Below are positions 20,001 through 27,583 of a stretch of DNA of 64,000 nucleotides, in pieces. The stretch is from assembly GCF_030182585.1 (NCBI RefSeq), contig NZ_JARXOW010000001.1, positions 1,426,001-1,490,000 on the forward strand. The letters run 5' to 3'. The number at the start of each line of letters is the position of its first letter. The first letter of the stretch is position 1. The DNA comes from Pedobacter faecalis. GTDB lineage: Bacteria > Bacteroidota > Bacteroidia > Sphingobacteriales > Sphingobacteriaceae. Position numbers and translations under genes: made by a program. The notes under the pieces were generated by a model. That model saw only the letters and a list, made by a program, of their open reading frames with translations. It did not search any database and was not told the DNA's origin.

Positions 20001-20353
20001 TTCTCTTCGATCACGATGATTTTTCCGTCTATGGTGTACTTTAACGGCAATCCTGAGAGCAGGCTTTTCATGGCTTCATCTATGGTTGCGTCTTTGACGG
20101 ATATATTTACCTGACCTGCTTTCTTCAGGATGTTTCTGTCCATGATCACATCATAGCCGCTTTGGTTTCTGATGCTTTTGAGTACTTGCTCAAAGCTGGC
20201 TTTGCGCTGGTTTATAGTGATGCGCTGGCCAAACGTCGCTGCGCTGACCTGCATGAGTGTTGCAATCAAAATTACGGTGGTTAGTCGCATAATGAGCAGG
20301 ATTTTATGGTATAGCCTCACAGGCATACCAAGTCTGTTAGTATTTTTATACAT
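17015..20353 (-). CDS. SusC/RagA TonB-dependent transporter with N-terminal STN signalling domain
   Basis: This is a 1112-residue transporter with a long start (MYKNTNRLGMPVRLYHK) before the hydrophobic segment, as is usual for FecR-linked SusC proteins. The STN domain (about 45-118, FEQVLKSIRNQSGYDVIMDR ... KDATIDEAMKSLLSGLPLKY) transmits ligand occupancy to the FecR anti-sigma factor encoded just upstream. A carboxypeptidase-like domain (about 133-215), plug (SRGANGVILITTKKGKIG) and barrel follow. Base composition changes inside the gene: rows at 20221 and 19861 are 33/60 G+C, while rows at 18241 and 17041 are 19/60 and 23/60. That could mean a barrel replaced by recombination behind a resident signalling head. 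Confidence 0.93.
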   Translation of the reverse strand: MYKNTNRLGMPVRLYHKILLIMRLTTVILIATLMQVSAATFGQRITINQRKASFEQVLKSIRNQSGYDVIMDRNILKKAGQVNISVKDATIDEAMKSLLSGLPLKYTIDGKIIVIEEKSGTIIDNIIARFQAIDVRGKVVDSLGNGLAGATVSVKSGKGSTSTDAGGNFMLKNVDEGAVLVVSYLGYVTREVSVSKEFNYVQLQQSSSKLDEVQIQAYGVTSRRLSTGNISTVKAEDIEKQPVNNPLLALQGRVPGLEIVPLTGLAGGPVNLQIRGRNSLNFETSPLIVVDGMPIVNNIPGLGHPGFTGNLLSSLSFLSPSSIMSIEVLKDADATSIYGSRGANGVILITTKKGKIGETKLEVNAHSGWSNVPSRVKMLNTDQYLNLRKEAYANSGINIETLPYNSSRPLSDLKFWNQNRYTDWQEELIGSAARYTNFQATLAGGTSKTQYIIGGNFNRENTVFEDDNFNQKGGIHFSITGTTDNQKLKTTISGAYISNKNTLPGIDLTALSLSLAPNAPSLKTEDGELNWEKMPSGARSWDNPYAELAKKYEATIDNIIATADLSYEPFSSLEFKTTLGYNRTRGNSIRRYRVISASPPETKGATAAAAFNENNIINMNAEPQVSYKANIGEGKLNLLIGGSFQTTSAATELIDVGGFTHDALVENLELGLSPRVKNTSSQYKYSAMFGRINYNFDNKYLLNIAARRDGSSRFGPGQQFGNFASVGVAWIISEEKIFKSMPSFFSFGKIRASYGSSGNDGIGDYQYLERYSSVNATDPYLGVKGYQTTGIFNSNYHWETTRKFELGIETGFFEDRIFTSASFFKNRSDNQLIGQPLPSTVGPGIAFTNFPATVQIAGFESVVTTENIKSNLFNWTSAINFSTVKNKLVSFDNFEQSNYTTYLELGKPFYGQASVYESAGVDPLTGRLRFKDRFGNNTFEPDTTTKSIRTDAQFYGGFLNSFTYKGFSLNILFQFSKQVARNPLLNYFGSAGGGPLNVMEDFADRWQKPGDVSNIPKVNYLKSEEDWASFSLLEASDFAYVDASYIKLKNISFSYSFSERVSKKIKARNLKIYMQGQNLWTLTKYKGFDPETKSISSLPLLRTIVVGLQITF

Positions 20354-20445
20354 TTACGTTTTGGTTTGGTTGATGCAGCATGCCTTTTGTTTCGAAGCTA
20401 GGGGCAGCTGCAGGTATTCATTTAGTTGATTAAGCCAGACTACAG

Positions 20446-20478
20446 ACCAGGGATGTTGTCGCATTCCTGGTTTTTTTT
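20446..20478 (+). terminator. Terminator-like hairpin facing the plus strand
   Basis: The stem ACCAGG(G)ATG / GCAT(T)CCTGGT has a 5-nt loop and is followed on the plus strand by eight T residues. Both flanking genes (FecR and SusC) are on the minus strand, so as a terminator it would stop antisense transcription coming from within the SusC gene. Confidence 0.5.
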
Positions 20479-20498
20479 GTCTCATCAGTTTGTATACG

Positions 20499-21710
20499 TC
20501 ACTTCCTTACGGTCACCCTCCTTCCTTCTATAGTAAAGTGTAATTTGCTGGCTACTTCTATCCGTTTCAGCACGGTAGATAAATTGCTGTTTCTGGATAC
20601 CCAACCGGCAAGTTCTATATGAACAGGGACTGATTGATCGTATATTATTTCCAGATCGTACCATCTGGCTATCTTCCGCATGGTTGTCCTGAAATCTTCA
20701 TCTTCAAACACAAAATCTCCGTTTTTCCAGGAAACGACGTCGTCAGGGTCTACTTCTTTAAGGCTTAGCTTCTGACCGTTATAAATGGCTTGCTGACGAG
20801 GTTTAAGGGTCAGCGTGCCTTGGTTTACGGCAGGTACTACCTGCACCGAGCCCTCGAGCAGGGTGGTCTTAACGCCCTGTTCATCGGCATAGTTGCTGAT
20901 ATTGAAATGCGTTCCCAATACTTTTACTTGCTGCCCGCCTCCTTCTACAATAAAAGGATGTGCTTTGTCTTTAGCCACTTCAAAATACCCCTCGCCATTT
21001 AATCGCACATTTCTTGTGTTGCTACTGGCGAAACTGGCGGGAAACTCGAGTTTTGAATCTGCGTTCAGCCATACCCTGGTGCCATCTGGCAGGGTAAACT
21101 GGTACGTCTGCCCTTTCTGTGTTACCGCTGTCATCCCGGGTGAAGCGGAAGATCCCTTATCTAACCCCTTTTTCAGAATCTCACCGTCTTCACCGGGTAT
21201 AACTGCAGTATTATCGTTGTAAACCAGTCCCGCGCCGCCGCCAATGACTACGCCGCTTTTGGCGTCACTCAGCGTGATCACTTTGCCGTTCGCCAGGGTT
21301 ATGGTTGCCCCGTATTTTCCGGGCGCTACGTCATTTTTTGTCATGTTGGAGAGATCTCCCCTATCGTCGGGCTGACGGTAGTTAAAAAACCATACGCCAA
21401 AAACAATCGTCGCTACCGCAGCGGCAATACTGATTGCTATTCTACCGGCAGACCATAAGGTTTTCCGGGTTGCGCGGGGTTGCGCTGGCGCTTGGGCAAA
21501 CACATGCTTCAGCATTGTCTCCGACTCCTCCGCACTGAAAACTGTTCCTTCGGGATTAAATTGAGTCCACAAGGCGGCAAACAAGTCCTTTACCTGCTCG
21601 CTGTGCTGTTCATCGGCCATCAGTGCCCGCAGCTCGTCCCGCTCTGCATCGCTGGCATTTCTGCTGACTTGCAGTTCAAAAAGTTCGGTAAGCCGGGTAT
21701 TGTTCATCAT
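20499..21710 (-). CDS. FecR family anti-sigma factor
   Basis: This 403-residue protein has an N-terminal cytoplasmic part (about 1-90, binding the ECF sigma factor) and one membrane span (ISIAAAVATIVFGVWFF, about 93-110). The periplasmic FecR domain contains FTLPDGTRVWLNADSKLEFP and LNGEGYFEVAKDKAHPF. A C-terminal DUF4974 domain (about 325-400, FRTTMRKIARWYDLEIIYD) contacts the STN domain of the partner SusC. It lies between the sigma factor and the STN-type SusC, so the three form a classic ligand-gated surface-signalling circuit. There are 86 bp to the sigma gene and 145 bp to SusC. Confidence 0.95.
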   Translation of the reverse strand: MMNNTRLTELFELQVSRNASDAERDELRALMADEQHSEQVKDLFAALWTQFNPEGTVFSAEESETMLKHVFAQAPAQPRATRKTLWSAGRIAISIAAAVATIVFGVWFFNYRQPDDRGDLSNMTKNDVAPGKYGATITLANGKVITLSDAKSGVVIGGGAGLVYNDNTAVIPGEDGEILKKGLDKGSSASPGMTAVTQKGQTYQFTLPDGTRVWLNADSKLEFPASFASSNTRNVRLNGEGYFEVAKDKAHPFIVEGGGQQVKVLGTHFNISNYADEQGVKTTLLEGSVQVVPAVNQGTLTLKPRQQAIYNGQKLSLKEVDPDDVVSWKNGDFVFEDEDFRTTMRKIARWYDLEIIYDQSVPVHIELAGWVSRNSNLSTVLKRIEVASKLHFTIEGRRVTVRK

Positions 21711-21796
21711 GCCTTGTGTCTCGCTTATACGGTTCTTTAATGTTCTTTACCCTAAAGACACAGCGGGGATAAAAAAGGGGATATGTGATTTGAAAT

Positions 21797-22384
21797 TTAT
21801 TTTATGAACAGCAGCACGGAGAGTGCGGCGTGGGCCTTAACAAACTCGGCTACGGCCTTTAACGCCCATTGCTGGTACTTTTTAACAGACTCTGTAGAGA
21901 TGTCCATTTCCCTGGCAATCTCCGGATTCTTTAATCCCTGCTGCCTCAGGCGGAAAACTTTCTGTTGCTGGGGCGGCAGCTGAGCCACAGCGCGCTCTAC
22001 CAGGCTGATATATTCCGGGTCGTCTAACAGCGATTTATCTTCGGGGTGTTCCAGCTCATCTTTCAGTGCTTCGATGCCATAAGAACTGATCTGTGCCTGC
22101 TCCCGGCTGCTCTTGCGTATACAGTTTAAGGTATAGTTGCGGGTCAGAATAAAAAGGTAGGAGGTAAACTTGTCTACCGTGCCCAGCGCTTCCCTGTTCA
22201 TCCATACCTTCACAAAAACGTCCTGCACAATCTCCTGGGTCATTTCTTTAGAGCCCGTAAGCATCTGCACGTACACGCCCAACTGCTGATGGTATCCATA
22301 AAAGAGCTCTGCAAAGGCACTTTCGTTTCCCTTTACCACTTCTTTCAGTAGCTCAGCTTCGTTATGTAATGGTCTTAGTGCCAT
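21797..22384 (-). CDS. ECF RNA polymerase sigma factor
   Basis: This 195-residue sigma-70 factor has region 2 (FAELFYGYHQQLGVYVQMLT ... EIVQDVFVKVWMNRE, about 20-90) and region 4 (ERAVAQLPPQQQKVFRLRQQ followed by a helix-turn-helix, about 130-185). It has no region 1 or 3, as expected for an extracytoplasmic-function factor. The FecR protein encoded next should hold it inactive until the STN-type SusC binds its ligand. It has its own housekeeping promoter (22425-22455). The targets are probably the downstream susC-susD-peptidase-GH2 genes, but no ECF-type promoter was identified there. Confidence 0.95.
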   Translation of the reverse strand: MALRPLHNEAELLKEVVKGNESAFAELFYGYHQQLGVYVQMLTGSKEMTQEIVQDVFVKVWMNREALGTVDKFTSYLFILTRNYTLNCIRKSSREQAQISSYGIEALKDELEHPEDKSLLDDPEYISLVERAVAQLPPQQQKVFRLRQQGLKNPEIAREMDISTESVKKYQQWALKAVAEFVKAHAALSVLLFIK

Positions 22385-22424
22385 TGTCTGGCGGTATTAA
22401 ACTATACTACTGATTGATTTGCTT

Positions 22425-22455
22425 CAAATATACACAATTATCGAATGTCAACAAG
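22425..22455 (-). promoter_or_regulatory. Bacteroidota housekeeping promoter of the ECF sigma gene
   Basis: On the minus strand a -33 CTTG (22452-22455) and a -7 TATATTTG (22425-22432) are separated by exactly 19 nt, matching the Bacteroidota consensus. The -7 element is about 40 bp from the sigma start codon. Confidence 0.6.
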
Positions 22456-22643
22456 TTTGCCGATTTTGTCGTGTGAAAACAACAAAATTGGTCATATTTT
22501 GTATGTTTGAAGCAACAAAAACGATATTTATGGAGCCGCTTCTTTAATATCAAGACAATTCGGGACGAAAGTTCCGCTTTGGCTATTCGGGTTCTTATAT
22601 TGAAGGCGAACTAGTACAACACGACTTACTAACGCTCGCTTAC

Positions 22644-22712
22644 CGATGGTTGAACAATGGTTGAATGATCCCCGGATCATTCAACGATCATACAAGGTTC
22701 ATTGAACCATCG
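22644..22712. repeat. Nested inverted repeat (cruciform-like) in the sigma/DUF6266 intergenic region
   Basis: The core, 22660-22685, has 12-bp perfect arms GTTGAATGATCC / GGATCATTCAAC around CC. An outer 8-bp pair, CGATGGTT (22644-22651) and AACCATCG (22705-22712), encloses it, and GGTTGAA-like words repeat in between. It lies in the 440 bp gap between divergent genes, too far from either start to be a simple operator. It could be a palindromic repetitive element or a structured RNA. The rest of the gap (22456-22643 and 22713-22825) shows nothing recognisable apart from a weak TTTGC word near 22790. Confidence 0.6.
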
Positions 22713-22825
22713 CTACGCCATCAAAAGTTAATAGGAGAAAAGCCTGTTCTGGTGCGCTTTGCCCCGGCCCCGGGTAATATTGTACCGTACTTTGCCTAAG
22801 CAACATATACAGTAAAAAGAACATT

Positions 22826-23479
22826 ATGGGAAAACTTACAGCAGGTCCGTTTGGCTTTGTACACGGACGTATCGGAAATCTGGTGAGCTATACATTAAAC
22901 GGCAAGAACGTAACGCGCATCATTGGTGAGCGAACCAAACCACCTACACCAAAGATGCTGGCCAACTACCAGCGTATGACGGTTGTGAATGCCTTCCTGA
23001 GGAATTTCGTGCCATTCATCAAACTGGGCTTTGCAGGGGTAACCGAAGAGAGCGATAGCAATCCTTACAATGCGGCCGTAGCATATAATAAGGTTCATGC
23101 GTTGCAGGGTGCATATCCGGATATTGAGATGAACTACAGCGCGGCGCTGGTTTCGAAAGGCGACTTGCCTCCAGCGGTTAATCCGTCGCTTGAGCTCTTA
23201 CCGGGCGGCGTGGAGTTCAGTTGGGAGATGCCTGATGATTTGGAACAATGTTATCACCGCAACCGGGCAATGCTGCTGGTGTTTTTCCCGCAAGGCCTGA
23301 ATAGCTCAGGCATTCCGGAAGCTTTTATGGAACTTAGCGGAGCAAAGCGCCGGGATGGCAGTGATTTTATGGAATTGCCAGCGGGGTATTCCCTTAAAAC
23401 ACTTGAAGCCTATATCGCTTTTATAGCGTATGATAGGCTTCAAGTGAGTAATAGCGTATGGGTTAAGCGCCCTTTTTAA
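22826..23479 (+). CDS. DUF6266 family protein
   Basis: This 217-residue protein begins MGKLTAGPFGFVHGRIGNLV, the hallmark opening of DUF6266, a family found widely in Sphingobacteriaceae and often present in many copies per genome. There is no signal peptide and no membrane span. The middle contains fibronectin-like strands (LLPGGVEFSWEMPDD). The opening resembles phage or secretion-associated structural proteins, but the function is unknown. Its stop codon overlaps the stop of the convergent GH2 gene by 4 bp. Confidence 0.8.
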   Translation: MGKLTAGPFGFVHGRIGNLVSYTLNGKNVTRIIGERTKPPTPKMLANYQRMTVVNAFLRNFVPFIKLGFAGVTEESDSNPYNAAVAYNKVHALQGAYPDIEMNYSAALVSKGDLPPAVNPSLELLPGGVEFSWEMPDDLEQCYHRNRAMLLVFFPQGLNSSGIPEAFMELSGAKRRDGSDFMELPAGYSLKTLEAYIAFIAYDRLQVSNSVWVKRPF

Positions 23480-25326
23480 GGCATTAGCGCATTGTTGCCC
23501 GTATACAGTTTGTCGTTTACGCTTTTCAAACGCTGTACGGGTATTTTAATGACTTTACGATCGTAGGTCATGAAACCGTTGGTCTCTACTTCTACGTCGG
23601 TGGTTTGTGTATAAACCGCAGCCGAAAGACCGTCGTCGATAAGTTTCTTCATGTCGTCTATGAAGGTGGAATAGCGTTTAAACATATCGTCGGCTGTCTT
23701 AAAGCTCTGGTAACCCCAGTTGTCTTTCTGCTGCCATACGTGGCCGTCGACAGGCAATCCTAAACCGCCGTACTCTCCGAGTACGAGGACACGCTCTTTA
23801 CCGAACAGTTCGGGTGTAGGCATAGCCGGCTCCGGATAGTGGTGCAAGTCGATGATGTGACCTGTCAGGAAGAAGTTACCGCCGCTGGCAGCGTTAATCA
23901 ATCTCGAAGGATCTTTCTTCATGGTCCACTCCGTGATCTCTACGGTTTTAAACTGCCCCCATGCTTCGTTGAAAGGTACCCAAACCACGATGCTTGGTGA
24001 ATTATGCAGCGCATCCATAATGGCGGTCCATTCCTTACGGTAATAACCTTCAGATTCAGCAGTACGGTTTTTGTCTGTTGCTCTGCCGTATACACCTGGC
24101 CGACTGTCCCAGCGGTTTCCAAGGTCGCCGCTTGGCATATCCTGCCAAACCAGCATACCCAGTTTGTCGCAGGCATGGTACCATCTTGCAGGCTCTACCT
24201 TAATGTGTTTACGGATCATGTTGAAGCCCATCTCCTTGGTCTTGATCACATCAAAAACCAATGCCTCATCACTCGGCGCGGTGTATAAACCATCTGGCCA
24301 CCATCCCTGATCGAGAGGGCCAAACTGGAATACAAATTTATTGTTAAGCAGCATACGCTGAATACCATTCTTATCGGGCGCATGGGAGATTTTACGCATA
24401 GCGAAATAGCTTTTTACGCTATCGATGGCCTTGCCTCCTCTAACCACGGCAACCTTAAGGTCGTACAGGAATGGCGTTTTGGTATCCCAGAGCTTAGGGT
24501 TACTGATTTTCAGGCTAGCTGTAGAAGAAGCATCTATGGTCGTTTCTGCTACCTTCTTGCCTCCATCCCATGCCGAGATCCGCACCTGATCGCCTGCCTT
24601 GGCATTGCTTACCTTAGGCTCTACGGTCAGCGTTTGCGCGTCGATATCCGGAGTTTGCTTCACGTTGGCCAGGTAAGTAGGTGCTACGCCTTCCAGCCAT
24701 ACGGTTTGCCAGATACCGGTTACAGGCGTGTACCAGATTCCTTCTGGCTTGCGCACCTGCTTACCGCGCGGCTGCGGACCCTGATCGGTCGGGTCCCATA
24801 CCCTCACGGTAAGTTCCTGTTTGCCGGAGCCCTTTACAAGCTTGGTGATGTCGAAGTTGAACGGATCAAAACCGCCCTCATGCGTACCGGCCTTTTTGCC
24901 GTTTACGTAAACTTCCGAGCGCCAGTCGACCGCCCCGAAGTGCAGCAACAAGGTCTTGCCTTTCAAATTGGCGGGCACGGTAAAAGTGGTATTGTACCAA
25001 AGCACACTGTCTTTGCCCACGGTTTTACCTACACCGGAAAGCGCGCTCTCTACAGCGAAGGGAACCAATATCTTACCCTGGAAGCTTTTAGGCTTGGCCG
25101 ATACCTCTTTAGGGGTGATCGAGTAGTCCCAAAGCCCGTTCAGGTTTTTCCAGGCAGCACGCTCCATTTGCGGGCGCGGGTATTCAGGAAGTACATTTGT
25201 TGGATCTACCTTTTCGGCCCAGGGCGACATGATTTTGCCGGGGACAGGCTTCCACTGATTCGTCTGCGCACTGGCATACAAAGCCATGCAGGAGAGTGCA
25301 GCAGATAATAACAGGTTTTTGTTCAT
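23476..25326 (-). CDS. GH2 family glycoside hydrolase
   Basis: This is a 616-residue secreted enzyme (signal peptide to about residue 20, ALYASAQ). It has the GH2 jelly-roll (AAWKNLNGLWDYSITPKE ... LLLHFGAVDWRSEVYVNGK), Ig-like domain and TIM barrel. The catalytic acid/base is predicted at Glu454 (FNEAWG) and the nucleophile at Glu518 (LGEYGG). It stops shortly after the barrel, while its paralogue at 10383-12914 continues for more than 200 residues. GH2 covers beta-galactosidase, beta-mannosidase and beta-glucuronidase, among others; the exact substrate is not decidable here. It has typical local base composition (the row at 24601 is 32/60 G+C). Confidence 0.88.
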   Translation of the reverse strand: MNKNLLLSAALSCMALYASAQTNQWKPVPGKIMSPWAEKVDPTNVLPEYPRPQMERAAWKNLNGLWDYSITPKEVSAKPKSFQGKILVPFAVESALSGVGKTVGKDSVLWYNTTFTVPANLKGKTLLLHFGAVDWRSEVYVNGKKAGTHEGGFDPFNFDITKLVKGSGKQELTVRVWDPTDQGPQPRGKQVRKPEGIWYTPVTGIWQTVWLEGVAPTYLANVKQTPDIDAQTLTVEPKVSNAKAGDQVRISAWDGGKKVAETTIDASSTASLKISNPKLWDTKTPFLYDLKVAVVRGGKAIDSVKSYFAMRKISHAPDKNGIQRMLLNNKFVFQFGPLDQGWWPDGLYTAPSDEALVFDVIKTKEMGFNMIRKHIKVEPARWYHACDKLGMLVWQDMPSGDLGNRWDSRPGVYGRATDKNRTAESEGYYRKEWTAIMDALHNSPSIVVWVPFNEAWGQFKTVEITEWTMKKDPSRLINAASGGNFFLTGHIIDLHHYPEPAMPTPELFGKERVLVLGEYGGLGLPVDGHVWQQKDNWGYQSFKTADDMFKRYSTFIDDMKKLIDDGLSAAVYTQTTDVEVETNGFMTYDRKVIKIPVQRLKSVNDKLYTGNNALMP

Positions 25327-25417
25327 TGTTTGTTTTATTCTTAAAAGTTAACCTCAAATATTGTCTTTTAAACAGGATGTTGGATTCAGATCCGTCTCAT
25401 AGTTTTAATCTTTTGTC

Positions 25418-27514
25418 TCATTTGATGTGGAAGGTCTGACTGAAGGCACCATTGGCAGCGATGTCCCAGGCTTCTACCCTAACCCATTTACGACCAGCCA
25501 GCTTCGCTTTATGGTTAAACACCTGCTCGCCGTATGCTCTGGTTTTCGATAAATCGATGCGCTCGCGGTATACTTTCTCGCCGTCGCCCGAGATGATCTC
25601 AATAAAGTTCATCGGGAAAGTCCAGCGCAGCTTAAGCGTCATATCTGCCAGTCCGCCAGCATTCAGCGAGAAGGTTTCACCTGAGATCTTACCGTTGAAA
25701 GTAAGTTGTGGCATAAGTACTTCGCCTGTTGACACGAAGAACTTACCTTTCTGCATGGCATCTACTACCGGCTGCCAGCCTTCGCTGTACTTGGGCAGCT
25801 TGTCTAGCATCATATAGTTCACATTCATGTGGGCATACATCTCGTTTTCGTGCGTAATGGTAAACAAGTCGGCCTCGGCAATTACTGTTTTCTTTTCGCC
25901 CCAGTTGTTCATATCGTCCATCAGGTCGAGCACCCTTTTACCCATACGAGGCTGCGAGAGATCGGCGGGCATCGCTTTCCAGGCAGCACCCATAAAGCGG
26001 TCTGATTTGAAGAAAGCTTCGTGGTTGTAGATATCCGGTGCGTTTACTGATCCTTTGGTACGGGCATGCGCGGTCCAAGCCAGGCCATTCTCTTCTTCGA
26101 GCAGGCGAAGCATCTCTTCCTTGTTGCCTACATGATATACTTTTCCGAAACCGGGCTTGTTCTCAACAAAGGGTACATCGCGGCGGCGCGACATCACCCA
26201 GTATACGGGCTTTGGAAATATCTGCAGCCAGTGTCCGCCAAAAAATTCGTTAGGCTCTTCGCCGGGTATCAGCAGAAACTGGTCGTCCGACAAACGCTCG
26301 CACTGCTCAAACAATGCTTTCAGTTCGCGCAGGCGCAGGGAATCTGGGCCCTTAGGGTTGGCCGTGTAATGGAACTCACCAAGGTGTACCATATCTACGC
26401 CGCCTCGCTTAAATACGTCGACAAACTCCGGCTTTTCAGGGATTGGTTTGCCTGCCAGTACAACACTCATGATGAACTCGTTGTGGAAGTGACTCGACAT
26501 GGTTTTGAAGCCGGGCAGCTTGGCGTAAGTATCGTTATTGGTGAAGCGTTTGATCTGCGCAAAGGCATCATCATTGCCCTGATCGCTGATCAGACAGAAG
26601 AAATTGAGCCGCTGCTGTGTTTTAGGCGGGGCGTTAAACCATGGCACAAAGCGGCGGTCGCCCTCCAGATCCTGCCGGATACCGATGCCGTAGCCGTTAA
26701 GCTGATCGCGGTATTTGTTGCCATACCAGGTAAACTTCAGGTTGAAAGCTTCATCGAGCGGATAGAAGTACTGGTGCGGGGCCGGGAATACGGCGAGCGT
26801 TCCTTCTTTGCCCTGTGCGGCAATGCTGCGATATCTTACTTTCAGATTGGTCGCATTATCGCTGGCCACAACTGCTGCAGTTTGCATCTTCTCATCGGTG
26901 CTCGTCCACACCACGTTTTTCCAGCTGCCACCGCGGTCTATAAGACCTGCATCGTATACGATTGCCGTAGCATCTACATCGGTACTCATTACGGCAGCGA
27001 TGTTAAACATTGGGCTTCCGTTATAGAAAGTCACTTCCAGATCTCCCGAGAAACGATCGGCCTTAACCTTTCCGATGCGCACGACGGTGCGGCTTCCTAC
27101 CGTTCTGACTGAGGCTGAGTTTTTCTTAAGCTCTACCGTATAGGTCTTGTAGGGCCTCAGCGGAACCTTATCGAAAAAGATGTTCCATCCGTTTTGCGAC
27201 ATCAGGTCGCGTTTCCCCACACTGAGCAGGAACGCCGGATCTACCCCTTCTGATATGTTTTTCTGCGCGGCTCCTTTACCGATGCTGATGACTTTAAAAA
27301 GCGGCTTGCCATTTTGCAGGTCGAACTGCACTTTTCCGGTAGACCCATTGCCGGCCGGCCAGCTTAAATTAAGGATGTGCCCTTGCTGACTAACAACGGC
27401 TTCATTTTTCTGATCAAAATTTTTGATGTCTGCTTTAATCTGCGCGGAAAGGGAGGAACCCGCAGAAATACCGATTAGCAGCAATCCGAAGATACGCGCT
27501 AAATTTTTCTTCAT
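25418..27514 (-). CDS. Secreted PHP-like putative metal-dependent hydrolase
   Basis: This 698-residue protein has a signal peptide to about 24. The first half is beta-rich and resembles sugar-binding or galactose-mutarotase-like folds. The second half has a histidine set suggestive of a PHP or CehA/McbA-type metal site: His342 and His344 (SHFHNEF), His377 and His382 (HLGEFHY), EEPNEFFGGHW with His428, and His483 (TAHARTKGS). The reaction is unknown, and phosphoester or glycoside-related chemistry would both be possible. It follows a GH2 gene in the same direction (91 bp gap) and precedes DUF1080 and LamG-like proteins, so a role in degrading a plant or microbial glycan is inferred. Confidence 0.55.
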   Translation of the reverse strand: MKKNLARIFGLLLIGISAGSSLSAQIKADIKNFDQKNEAVVSQQGHILNLSWPAGNGSTGKVQFDLQNGKPLFKVISIGKGAAQKNISEGVDPAFLLSVGKRDLMSQNGWNIFFDKVPLRPYKTYTVELKKNSASVRTVGSRTVVRIGKVKADRFSGDLEVTFYNGSPMFNIAAVMSTDVDATAIVYDAGLIDRGGSWKNVVWTSTDEKMQTAAVVASDNATNLKVRYRSIAAQGKEGTLAVFPAPHQYFYPLDEAFNLKFTWYGNKYRDQLNGYGIGIRQDLEGDRRFVPWFNAPPKTQQRLNFFCLISDQGNDDAFAQIKRFTNNDTYAKLPGFKTMSSHFHNEFIMSVVLAGKPIPEKPEFVDVFKRGGVDMVHLGEFHYTANPKGPDSLRLRELKALFEQCERLSDDQFLLIPGEEPNEFFGGHWLQIFPKPVYWVMSRRRDVPFVENKPGFGKVYHVGNKEEMLRLLEEENGLAWTAHARTKGSVNAPDIYNHEAFFKSDRFMGAAWKAMPADLSQPRMGKRVLDLMDDMNNWGEKKTVIAEADLFTITHENEMYAHMNVNYMMLDKLPKYSEGWQPVVDAMQKGKFFVSTGEVLMPQLTFNGKISGETFSLNAGGLADMTLKLRWTFPMNFIEIISGDGEKVYRERIDLSKTRAYGEQVFNHKAKLAGRKWVRVEAWDIAANGAFSQTFHIK

Positions 27515-27583
27515 ATTGTGTAGTTAATTTGGTTACAAAAGCGGCCCTGGAGCCATTTGAAGGCTCAAGATATAAAAATAATC

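Noticed and set aside
17015-20353. SusC gene as a decayed or fused pseudogene because of the composition change
   Set aside because: The frame is complete, with STN, plug and barrel all intact.
26066-27112. 348-codon plus-strand frame opposite the PHP-like gene
   Set aside because: It is antisense to a gene with a signal peptide and ordered His motifs; the shadow has no recognisable domain.
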